Shown piece by piece: positions 10,929 through 21,570 of a stretch of DNA of 64,000 nt; the stretch's first letter is position 1, and each line of letters opens with the position of its first letter. Source of the stretch: Corynespora cassiicola (Eukaryota > Ascomycota > Dothideomycetes > Pleosporales > Corynesporascaceae); NCBI GenBank assembly GCA_022059125.1, contig JAEUWY010000005.1:2356001-2420000 (forward strand), given 5' to 3'. Made by a program: the position numbers and the translations under genes. Under the pieces are notes generated by a model that was not told the origin of the DNA, searched no databases, and saw only the letters and a program-made list of their open reading frames with translations.

Positions 10929-12963
10929 ATTCTGTGAGTATTTTGGGGGCTTGCTATTTGCATTGAACTTCTTATATTCGTCTGCACGTACTCGATGGAA
11001 CCCGTTGGCATATCGTATCATCAAGAAGGACTCCAAATGCGAAGAGTTTTTGTCGTCCTCAATGTCCTCAAAAATAACGTCAGGATTTGGAATTGGGTAT
11101 TGAATGTATATGATAATATTTGCTGTCTTTACACGCACCGAAAGTGCATATTTCACTCTCACACTCATTAAATCTATATGGTACTGCTGAAAGATTGATG
11201 AATTCATGTGTTCCGCTTCCGAATAACGCAAAAAAGCACATTGGTGCTAGAACAATCATGTAAAAAGGACACATCGTCACGTTGGTTATCGTGCGCTTGA
11301 AGTCATCGGTTAGATCATGATGGCTTCATACACAGCTTACAAAATTCACACTGGTGCTTGCATTTATGCCTGAATATGCCCCTTCAGTAGTCCTTTTGCG
11401 TTTTTTTCCCACTAACACCATTTCCAGCTATATTTTTAACACCAGTCAGGCAGTAGGGGCCACCTGCAGAATCAATTCGACACGCTGTTAGAATCAAGTG
11501 AAAATATGAACATTTATCTTAGATTTACCACGTCCAGCCATATAAAACTACCATAAACTATGATTCCACATGCAGAAAGAATGGTGCCTTCTATAATCTT
11601 TCACATACTGTACTACCTTCTTAAAGAGGGAAAGCACTACACACAAAAATAACTCACCGTTACCAAAAAGTAGAGGTACCCATACTTTTATAAAACAAAA
11701 ATAGAAAAAAAGTAAAAAATAGAGTAGATGGTGCTTTCTATAGCTGCTGGAATCTAAGCAATTCTATTCCATCCCCTAATAATAGTTCATAGGTGTCATG
11801 CGACAAAAAACTTAATACAGAAATTATTCCACGTCGGCTTGGAACCAAACTATTACTGGAAATGAGGTAACAATCAACTGTATGAAACGCCTTCTAATTG
11901 ACAATTCTTACTGGTTTTACCTGACAATGAACATGTGCATGATATGCCGTACTTCTGTAATGACATTTAGAGATTGTGAACTGTCTATCAAGTCGTTTTG
12001 TTACATTAGATCTTCAGCCTCAATTGTTTGATGGTTGCAATGAATAGTCTCAAGATTTTGTTCAAGCGACAAGGAGAGTCCCCTCAAAAATGCTGTTTTC
12101 CTATTTGGCGAGAAAAAGCAAACTTGTGCTCACGGTTATGTTAACAATAGATAGTCAAGACTTGATAAAATAATCGTCAAGGGCGTTCAGGTGGTGTTCA
12201 ACGGTTCATATTTAACAATAGATAGGTATCATGTATTATGCACCGATAAACTGATATACTAGATTGACTGCGTTTGCAACGGGTATGCTCCTAAAACTGA
12301 TGTTGGCGATGGTATGTTGTTAAGAGTGGCTCGGGAGAGGAGCTAAGAAAGCCACGGGTATTGCGTGGACGAAGAACATCGCTGTTTGTGAACGCAGAAG
12401 TACCGTGATATCCCCTACCCCTTTCTCAGCGTGTTGCTGTCATCTTTTATTTTCCAGCCAATTTTGTAGCTAGGTTCTGTCCATGTATGTCACCACTGGT
12501 TTGAGGAGTTTTGATTAGTCATCAATTACAAATACAAAATCTAACAACCGAGCATAGACAGTGCACACCCATGAAGGCAGTTGCCCCTGAACCGGCTGCG
12601 TGATAAAGAATGTTCGTAATAGCCGATTATGTAGCTCGTCCATTACTCGGCCATGCGTTCAATGCTTCTCCCTATATATGCAAATTGTCTCGAGGTTTTC
12701 CTCTTCGTTTTCTTGAATGCTTGGCCTTGCCAAGTTTGAAGATACGTGCGAGAAAATGGGGGGCCTGAAGTGCAGGCAGCAACATTTTGGACAATTCTCC
12801 ACATCTTCATCATCACCCAATGTTGAGATCAATTTTCTCTCAGATCCCGGCCCACAGGCTGTGTACTGGTGCATTCAGGCCTTTGATTGACAACAGTAAG
12901 TTGACCCACACTGCCGTTTTCGCATCTCTGACTTTGGATTAAGCCGGTAAAGGGCGAGCTCGG
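10929..12963. other. AT-rich gene desert
   Basis: Two kilobases of TA-rich sequence with short frames only. Runs such as AAAATAGAAAAAAAGTAAAAA and many TATA/TTAA tetramers are visible. No transposon protein or terminal repeat was recognised. The last 200 bp presumably contain the promoter of the hydrolase. Confidence 0.5.
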
Positions 12964-13902
12964 ATGGCATCTATCCAGACCAAAGCTGAGAACCCTTCTC
13001 TGAGATTGGGATCTCATGCTTTTGTCTTCCGAAACAAAAACAACCTTGGACATCACGTTCTCGGTTATCATATCAGCGGTAAACCGTCAGGCCAGCCGGT
13101 CTTCTACTTCCATGGAAGTCCCAGTTCTCGACTGGAAGCGGATGATTTCAATGCGGTGGCCAATGAGATGAATGTCTGTGTCATTGGCGTCGATCGTCCT
13201 GGAATCGGTCTTTCCACCTATCGTCCCGATTACACATTATTGGATTGGCCACATGATATTCGACAACTGGCATCGCACCTGGGTTTCAGTCAGTTCCGCG
13301 TGATGGGAGGCAGTGGTGGAGGACCTTACGCATTAGCATGCGCCCGAGAAATACCGGAAGACATGTTGAAAGGCACTGGGATCCTTGCAGGTGTTGCTCC
13401 TCCAGAATCGAGTTCGAAAGCCATTAGCTGGACCAAATGGATTGCTTTTGCCGTGAATAGGTGGACACCGGAATGGATGCTTTGTCTGTTCTTGGAGCGG
13501 GCTCTGGGACGGCACGCGCGAAATCCAGATCAGACACATTGGAGAAGAATCATCATCGAAGGGATGCTGAAAACCATGCCACCCGAAGACCAGAGGCTTC
13601 TGGACGAGGTAAGCACGGAATCTTGGATTGAGAGTATTAGGGAATGCTGCTTAACTGGACCCCACGGATATGTACTCGATGCACGGATAATTCTTCGACC
13701 CTGGCCGTTCCGACTAAACAGTATCAAAGCAAAAGTCCAGATTTGGAACGGCACAGAAGATGAAGATACTCCGATTGATTCCGCAAGGTGGATGGCTGAC
13801 CAACTTCCCAATGGAAATCTCAGGGAATTTCCTGGTGACTCGCATTTCTCGATATTCCACTGCAGGCAGAATGAGGTTTTGAAAGATCTGATTGAGTTGT
13901 AA
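12964..13902 (+). CDS. Alpha/beta hydrolase
   Basis: Single exon, 312 aa. The fold is readable: a YFHGSP oxyanion-loop motif at residues 48-53, the nucleophile elbow GGSGGG with Ser117, a catalytic Asp in GTEDEDTP (about residue 268) and the catalytic His in GDSHFS (His294). The stretch VIGVDRPGIGLS after strand beta-4 is typical of the AB-hydrolase-1 family. There is no signal peptide, so it is probably cytosolic. Substrate unknown; esterase, epoxide-hydrolase-like or secondary-metabolite roles are all possible. The gene sits alone between two AT-rich blocks. Confidence 0.9.
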   Translation: MASIQTKAENPSLRLGSHAFVFRNKNNLGHHVLGYHISGKPSGQPVFYFHGSPSSRLEADDFNAVANEMNVCVIGVDRPGIGLSTYRPDYTLLDWPHDIRQLASHLGFSQFRVMGGSGGGPYALACAREIPEDMLKGTGILAGVAPPESSSKAISWTKWIAFAVNRWTPEWMLCLFLERALGRHARNPDQTHWRRIIIEGMLKTMPPEDQRLLDEVSTESWIESIRECCLTGPHGYVLDARIILRPWPFRLNSIKAKVQIWNGTEDEDTPIDSARWMADQLPNGNLREFPGDSHFSIFHCRQNEVLKDLIEL

Positions 13903-16900
13903 GAACCCATTGTAGAATTGTATCATATCAAGATAATCACTCCTCAATCCAGTCAATTTTTTCTCTTCAAATTGTATCATGAATACTGATGAAATTATGC
14001 CTTACTCGACGTGGAAATCTAGACTCTGGCCCTTGATGATACATGATCTCCAGATATCGGTTTGATATCAATTATACTCGCTTTTCATATTAGTAATGTC
14101 ACCTCCTCAAGCCTGTAATGTAGAAAGACGAGGATCAGGCAAATCTGAACCTTGTTCCTACAATTGTACCTTAATTTTACATAGCCGTTATGTTGAACTT
14201 TGTAGCGCTTGCAATTCTTGATTGCTATCAACAAGTTGAACAATGGCGGGATAAGACTGGTGGTTTCTCTAAGGTTGAACGAGTCTGTGAGCATTCCAGG
14301 GCATTTATCTTTGGGTTCTATACCGACTTCGGACTGCAATTCACCGGAACAGCTCTCGAAAGTCTCACTATCGGTTCAAAATAGCCTTAAATGTTAGATT
14401 TAACATGATTAGGTTGATTCGCAGGCAGTATCACACGGTAAGGAATATCCTTGGAAAATGGAAGTAGCGATGACATAGAAGGCATATTTGATGGAGGAGA
14501 AGATGGGTCTTTTTCAACTTATCTGCCATCTGAATTCAGACCTGTTTGAGGCGGCATTTACCCCTGAAGTCTTTCTTATAGGACGAAAAGCGTTGCAATT
14601 AATTAAGCTGTTTATGAGAAACGCAATATCTGGTCTATTTTAATCAATAACTGAGCTGATAGAACAAGGCAAGAATGATGTGTGAAACGAAAGATTTAAG
14701 CAATAAGTGCACGTGGCAGATTGTGGATTTAATTTTGTTAGAAATGACTTACTGGAATTACTATTTGTGATGGTAAAACAGCGACCAATTCCTGCCACGA
14801 AGCTAAAATCGCCCCAGACCAATTAGGCTCAGATGTAGTTTCTCGCAGCATAAAGTTCGGCGAACTTTGCAACTGGAAAGTGAAGGAGGACTTAGCTGTC
14901 CTTGCTGTTGGCAAAACTGTAACACATTCACACTGAACGAATTAATTGAAACTATATCCAAACCCCGCATATCTACAGTTTTGAATGATGTTATTAATTG
15001 AACTAACGCGTACACTTCATTGTTGGCGGTGGCTCCATATCGAGCTCGCTTACAGCCTCTCCTCGAATGTATCCATTTGATGTGGCTTTCCCTATAATGC
15101 TGTACACATAAACAACTTCCTTTGAAATTAAGTGGTATTGTATCTCTCATGCAGAGGAACCCGAGATTAATCTATTGTATGGACTATGTTACTTCGAGCA
15201 GTCCAAATGCTATCAGGCTTTGGTAGGTAAGGTTATTCCTTTTTCAATTCTCTGCGCGTGACTTCTATGATCAATTAAAAAACGTGCGGCAATTAAGATG
15301 CATCATTAAGTGTACTTGCAAATTGTTCACGGTGGTGATTTAACATGTGATAGCCTTCCGTCGAATCAAAGCATCAGCTGGAACGATTCAAGACAAAATT
15401 TCGGGAACGCGTCTTGGTCTGGGATGCTACATATACATCTAATCCATCTATCATCGACGTCGAAGCTTTTTTATATTTCCCAGCCCTTTCTAATAAATTT
15501 CAAAGCATTTTATACATACAATCGCATCTTGAGTAGGTTCCGCTGCTACCACCGGGGTTGTTACTCAGCCGACCGAGAGATTGTGCATTACTAAGCACCA
15601 CTTTCTAAGTCAGTGATCCAAGATGAAAATCTTTAAAGACACCTTTTTGCGCGACGCCAAATGTTGCATGGCTTATTCTTGCATTTATGTAGACCTGAAA
15701 TCTGCAATACTAATCGCGCAATCCCAGAATTCTGATTATCATCCTCTTTTGTGGTGATGTGTGGGTGATTGCCTGATGTGGGATTTGAATGAGCACGCAT
15801 GTTTCATCACGGGTGCGCATCTGCAAGCATGGCTTACAACCCATCGCGCCCAATGACAAGCGATCTCACCGCGCATTGTCTTCGTGTTGTCATTGCGTCA
15901 TTTTGGCGTTCCGCCTACTTGTTCCTCCAGGGTCTGCTTTTGACTGCACAATGTTGCATCACATCTGTCGAGAGCGGAATGCTCAAACGCTCTTGGAATA
16001 TTGTGTTCTATACTTGAGGATCGTTACTACAGAGCCGCTCTGTGTGTGCGCCTCGTTCGCGATTAGTACAGATTGGGAACTCCAAGCGCAGACTTAAATA
16101 GTATGTGGAAAGCTTCAGCCAACAATGGAGTACATAATTGACTGAACTTGTAGATCGGCAATGGCTCGATGAGTTTGATGCCCAGAAAAGAACGTTGGAC
16201 AAAATTAGTATGTGTTGTGCTAACGAAGTTGCTCAAGTTGAGGTCTTTATTCAAGAAATCGCCTGTCTTGGTTGGGGCTGAACCCTGCGGTGGGGCGCCG
16301 GATCCCCCAGAACTCAGAGGGGAATCGAAACGAAACTTAATCTCCGCTTCCCATTCTCATAAAAAGCAGACAAGGCCAAATTTCGCTCGCGCAAGAACAA
16401 GAACAACCTTTTCTCGCTGTAGTATCAACAATCCCTTACTGTCTCATGCAGCATACATCGATCCAGTTTCAATCTGTTGGAAATGGCCTGAAGATTTTCA
16501 TACGTGTTTAGGGTTCCATGACACTTCTTTTTGTAGTTATTCCGCGCCGTGCGCTCTTCGGCACTTTGTTTTTATGACATAGGTTAGGACTGAGGGAGTT
16601 CTTCGAAACACGACTGAACATGCAAACGACGTATGGACTTGTCGGGGGCTCGGCACAAACTGAGAAAAGAGCACGAAAAGATGAGCGACACTTGATAGCA
16701 GGTGTAGAAATGGGTTGGGCAGCGCTGCTCGGCGATACATTCTTCCAGTACACAAATTCTATTCGCCGCTGAGGTCCTCCACAAACCTCGCCCAAAAAGT
16801 CGTGATACTGATGTTTAGCTCGCCCTGTATTTGTCTTGCCGCATACACCTGTTGCTGCAAAAGCCTATAACGGCACAATCTATGTAATGTAGTGGCGCCT

Positions 16901-17062
16901 ACCGTTGTACGCCGGTATTTGCCCAGGTTTGCAACAATATACTTGCCATGAACAACACTGTTAAGAACTTACCTGTGGTAAATGGCCACGTATTAATGCT
17001 TGCGCATTATTTTTGCTTCAAGATATTTACCTGGAACGTTCAAGTGGTGCTCTATACGATAA
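13903..17062. other. AT-rich gene desert, first part
   Basis: Several frames of 60-137 codons occur on both strands, the longest at 16169-16582, but none has convincing protein character or splice structure. I see no transposon open frame, terminal inverted repeat or long terminal repeat. Confidence 0.45.
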
Positions 17063-17791
17063 CGCGCGTTACTCCAGCCTGTCTCTGGCCTACGGCGACC
17101 ACACCCTAAGGAAAAGGCGGAATTCTCCGGTGGCATCGATCCTGGATCACTTGAAAAAAAATTGGAGAATCTTGCCTGTCTGCCTGGTGGTTTCGATGCG
17201 ACATTCCTTACGCGTTTTTTTATAGTCAGCGAGGAAGATACTTCGACGGCTATTAAGAGATGCAGTTGAGGACCCCTGGAGGGGCCGAAAAAAAAAATTT
17301 GACTGGAAGAATACTTTGATGTGCAAGCGATGGAAAACTGATTTGTTCACAAGGAAACTGTCCAATTGAACTTGATGCAACCGCATCTTGTGAACTGGAT
17401 CTGCGGTTAGGAAGACAAAAGGTGTGTGTTCTCAAGCATTCTTGATGAACCAACACTATGCTCTGTGGCAGATTTTAACGGGAGAGACTTCTGTTATTAT
17501 GATCTTCGAGGATAAGAGCGATAAAATTTATATTGTTGACCTCCGAATAGTTGCCATTCAACTCGGCGCTGCGCAACCTATGACACGAAGAACTATACAT
17601 CTCAAAAGCTTCTACAAACGAAGATTAATGCAGCGGAAGAATCTTTAGCAAACTCTGTGGTCTTTACACTGAGCCTATACGGGAAGAATTTGTCTTTGAT
17701 GCTGATAGCCGAGCGTGAGGTCATCGAACGGAGTTCAGCTCTGTATCAGGCGAGCCTAAAATTTGAGCTAGATGAGTATCACTGTTTGTGA
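17063..17791 (+). pseudogene. Decayed coding frame interrupted only by stop codons
   Basis: One plus-strand frame (codon starts 17063, 17066, ...) has protein-like content over about 730 bp. An open run of 68 codons contains ENLACLPGGFDATFL and reaches a TGA at 17267. After more stops (including TAG at 17408) there are further open runs, such as one with FSSILDEPTLCSVADF, and a last run of about 80 codons (LANSVVFTLSLYGKN) ending near 17790. All pieces stay in the same frame, so the damage is nonsense changes rather than indels, as repeat-induced or drift C-to-T change would give. No family recognised. Confidence 0.3.
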
Positions 17792-18747
17792 ATCAAGTGT
17801 TAAAAATAGCCGACAGGGCTTAGTATTAGTGATGTGCTTACATCTATTATGTTTTCTTTTGAAGGTTGTAGTGAAACTAGAAAACAATCAATAGGTCGCA
17901 AACAATTTTTTTCGGAAAATCTTGGCATGTGCGCTGACCCTATATAATTTCGTCATGTCTCGACTAGACAATATTGATGCAATATTGATGAGCCCACATA
18001 CACAACCATCGACTTTCACAAATACCTGAGCGACTTTTCTACACTTGAGTCTGCTGTGGGGGCCTTGGTACAATCAGATCAAGCTTCTAGTGCATTCGCG
18101 GCTTTTGTACCCATGAGAAGCAGCTGAAAAGTTTTTTGAACCGTTGAATCTTTAAGAATTAGGAATTAGAAACCGAATTAGATGAAACGGCACAGATTTT
18201 TCAAAATGTCTAGGTGTGTTGTGTCGGGCAACGAAGATATGAACAAGGAAGACTGCAGGCGAAACAACCTCATCTCTACGAAACTCTTTTTTATTGAACA
18301 AATCACAAAAGACTTTGCGCTGAAACTTTTGAGTTCAGGTCTTCATACTATAACTGAAGTGTAATCACTTTTTTGTAATAAGATTCTGCACAAAAACATC
18401 GCCCAAAACAATTGATACGATTGCATTTTCCTATTGACAGTCTCTAATCGTCCTTATCTGATGACTAGCGAGCAGTGCAACTCGATATGTGTAAAAGAAG
18501 ACAAAGAAATCTACTGTAATGAATTGATTCTGTTTCTTTTTCCCACACACTCTCGAGGTCTGATGGCTATCATCTCTAGGGCGAAACATTGGGTCGACTA
18601 AGGAGTCGCTTACGCAGACATGACTAATAAGCCACACTAAGCGAGGGCAGCGTGTCCTTTCCGTCTTGTTTGGTTCTTTCCTCTCAATCGGCATCATCTC
18701 CAACGCCTGTTTTCTATTATCAATCTCCCCTATACTCATTACGGTGT
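17792..18747. other. AT-rich gene desert, second part
   Basis: Only short frames; nothing recognised. It leads into the 3' end of the split minus-strand gene. Confidence 0.4.
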
Positions 18748-20294
18748 TTAGTGCCCTGAAGCATTGCAGTTTTTGCGACGTTGGCAGCCAAAAGCTACAT
18801 GCTTTGAAGGAGCACGCGGGTCGTCGAGCCGAAGAAGTCCCTCGCTTTTGTACTCTTCAAGTTCTTGTGTTGTAATGATAGGCATATAGAGCTCTCGAGG
18901 AGCGGTGTCTGTACCTTTTGAGAGCTTTCTAGCATATGAAAGGTCATTATTTATTGATGAACCTTTGCGTGTCATCTTTCCTTGCAGCGAGGAAGGTTCT
19001 CGAGCCTCCCGCGGCGGAAGATCTTTCCCATTCTTGTCCTGTAGTACACGTCCCTTAAAGAAGTCATTGAATCTCGCCGTCGTATGTTTATAGGTAGGAA
19101 TTTTGATAATGTGGCCATTTGCGATAGCCAACTTCACTTTGGCGAAAAAAGTTTCAACCAGGCGTCTTCGGTTGGGTGGAACCTTACGTTGACCGTTTTC
19201 CGACGAAGACCTTTGCTTCGAAAGACTAACCTTCGACAATAGATGATTGCATTGATGTCGTTCTGGTTGTTCCAGTCAATTTCGCTCATTCTGCCCCTTC
19301 CATATTCGTATTGCGCCAGAGTGCCAGTTCTCTTATTCCGCAGCTGGACTAGGAGCTTTTTGGGGTCCACTTTTCCAATCACTGGTGAGGATCCATCATC
19401 TCCAAGAATTTCCCATTTGTCGGATATTGGAGCGTTCGCATAATCATGCTTATGGCTGCCGATATCATCGTCTTCGTTCGAGGGCCCTATTCGATCTTTC
19501 CCAGATGCTTCGGCGAAGAGGATGTCGCGTCCATCAACATGCGATTTGTTTGACTCTGTAGTAGCTCCATTTTCAGCATACACTTCTTCATCGTCAACAA
19601 GTGGAAAGTTGCGCTCTGATATGTGGGTGGTCTCGTCTGTGGTAGAAGTATCCGTACTGGAATTAGCAACGAACGTGTGGTGAAGGCTCAATTCGTTAAC
19701 GTCCACATTTCCCATCAAAGGAGGCGTGCTGCTACTAGCAATCACCTGCTTGACCATGGAATAGTATGATGAGAAGTTGTATGCAATGCTGTTGCTGGTG
19801 CTAGGATGTCGACGCGAAACGTCATCGTAGATGAGCTGCTCAAGCTCTGCGAGTTCGCCCCCCTCGCCCTCAATCTTCATCTTCTGTACCATGGCATAGG
19901 CCGTTGGAGATTTGTCTCGTCCAAATGCTGTATGACATGTACTAGTGGGTGAATCTAGGACGGACATTCCAGCCGATATTTCGAGCAGTGCTATAGATTC
20001 CAGCCTGTAGAGGCGATCTTTTTTCTCACCAAAAAACCAAGAAGTTACCGTGTCGCTTAAAGATTGGTTTCGGTGTGCGATTGCGAAAAAGATATCTCGA
20101 GATACTAGTATGTTCGGATGAAAAGTTGTGTGGTAGATGAATACTTGTAGAAGCAATAGTGCAGGCTGTAAATCTTTATTGTACACATGCAACGAAATTG
20201 TGTGTGATACTGCAGCGTTGAAATTGTAAATTTCACTAGCGCGATAGCTACCTTGCCCGAAAAGAAACAAGCGACTATGAATTGCTTTCACCAT
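18748..20294 (-). pseudogene. Unrecognised gene in two overlapping frames (probable frameshift)
   Basis: The minus-strand frame 20294-19134 encodes 386 aa; a second frame, 19239-18748, carries on for 163 codons. They meet at a T6 run (A-run at 19145-19150 on the plus strand). One extra T would fuse TEDAWLKLF to FAKVKLAIANGH and give a protein of about 515 aa. The junction region (FHPTEDAW ... RFNDFF.GRVL) resembles the Myb/SANT-like helices often found in fungal proteins of unknown function, so it is probably DNA-binding or chromatin-associated (inference). The middle is acidic and disordered. Alternatives are a 57-nt intron (GTAAGG...GTGAAG) that removes the junction, or a base-calling error in the homopolymer. 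The gene lies at the edge of an AT-rich block. Confidence 0.45.
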
Positions 20295-20729
20295 CCCTGT
20301 GAATTGTATTTGATAAAATAAAATTACATCAGTCGCTACATCAGTGCGGATAATTTTTTAAGCATGTCATTTCTGGCCTAGGTAGACGTAAGGTTGTATA
20401 TGTCTTCCCTAAACCAAACCATTTGTGTTAGACTAGGTGCTGTTCTCACGCGACAATGCCTAAGCAATACAAGAGTAGCAGTCTGTATCTAAAAATCTTG
20501 CATGTGCTTTTACAAGAAATGAGCTAGGTATTGTGTTTTATAGGTTTGTTTTTCCTAAACTCCCATAAAGCGTAAGTATGCACAGAATATTAGTGAATCT
20601 TCACCATAGTAGTGGACTCTGACAAAACACACAAACACATCTTGAGATAGCTGAAAAGAATTTTTTTTTGATTCATTTGTGTTACGAAGCATTTATCACA
20701 CCATACTAGAGGCACCTTATTTCTTCAAG
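20295..20729. other. AT-rich divergent intergenic region
   Basis: Separates the split minus-strand gene from the plus-strand gene at 20730. It may act as a shared promoter. No motif recognised. Confidence 0.35.
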
Positions 20730-21254
20730 ATGAAATATTTGAACGTAAACTCCCAGAGGTCAGCAAACCAGGGATCAAGCAAGGAGTCATCGCCATCTAT
20801 AAATTTGAACGCATCTACGACATCCCGATCAAGAAGAGCAAATTCAGACTCAGAAATGAGATTAGTCAACTCCACCGTCGAAATAAGCGCTCCTAGGACA
20901 ACTCGGTCGATGTCAGCCAAGTTAAGCTCACTCATGGGATCAGTCAAATCCAGCACTACGAAGCAGCCTTCAGTTCTAGACCAGGCTCCACAAATTACAT
21001 CTAAAACCAGCAGCCAGAACACAGAGTTATCCAATTTACCTGAACCTAGCTTCGGATTTCCGGGCAGATATGGTGATCCTCAAACGGCCAGGGCCTGGCC
21101 AGTCCGATACAAGACAGTCCGCAACTACGTTCCGTGGGAAGATATCAAGGATGTCGCCTATGAGTCTTTGATGTATGATGAGCGCTTGTCTTACGACTAT
21201 CATGTCCGCCGGATGGAAGAGGAAAAGAAAGATCGAGAAGGCAATAGGCGATGA
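20730..21254 (+). CDS. Unrecognised basic/serine-rich protein
   Basis: A frame of 174 codons from the ATG at 20730 (the frame opens upstream at 20679). The first 110 residues are Ser/Thr-rich and look disordered. The C-terminal 60 are more ordered, containing FPGRYGDPQTARAWPVRYK and ending in a charged helix (HVRRMEEEKKDRE). No family recognised. It stops 317 nt before the next possible start on the same strand. Their similar composition allows that the two are parts of one gene joined by an unseen intron, but I found no convincing pair of splice sites. Confidence 0.45.
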   Translation: MKYLNVNSQRSANQGSSKESSPSINLNASTTSRSRRANSDSEMRLVNSTVEISAPRTTRSMSAKLSSLMGSVKSSTTKQPSVLDQAPQITSKTSSQNTELSNLPEPSFGFPGRYGDPQTARAWPVRYKTVRNYVPWEDIKDVAYESLMYDERLSYDYHVRRMEEEKKDREGNRR

Positions 21255-21570
21255 TTGTTGTTGAACTCCGCCATGAAGTTCTGGGAGCGTAGGCATCACG
21301 TCAAGTCTTTTCCATCAGGTTTGAAGTTAGTGAAAGTGTGGTTTGCAGAATTGGATTTGCAAGTTTCGCAAGAGAGTGACTGAAGTTTCCGAGAAGTGGC
21401 GCATGGACTTAGATGATGCATTTGTATGAGTCATTTTATTGCTGCCAATATCTAACTCCCACCTCCTGTTAGAAACTGATCAATCGAGACTTCTCCTGTA
21501 TGAAATCAGAAGTGTCTTTATTTTTCAATATCGAACAATCCAGTGTGAATGTCGCAAAGTAGAAGATAGA

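Noticed and set aside
11341..12300. Transposon terminal repeats in the AT-rich desert
   Set aside because: I looked for inverted or direct terminal repeats and DDE/RT-like frames by eye and found none I could defend.
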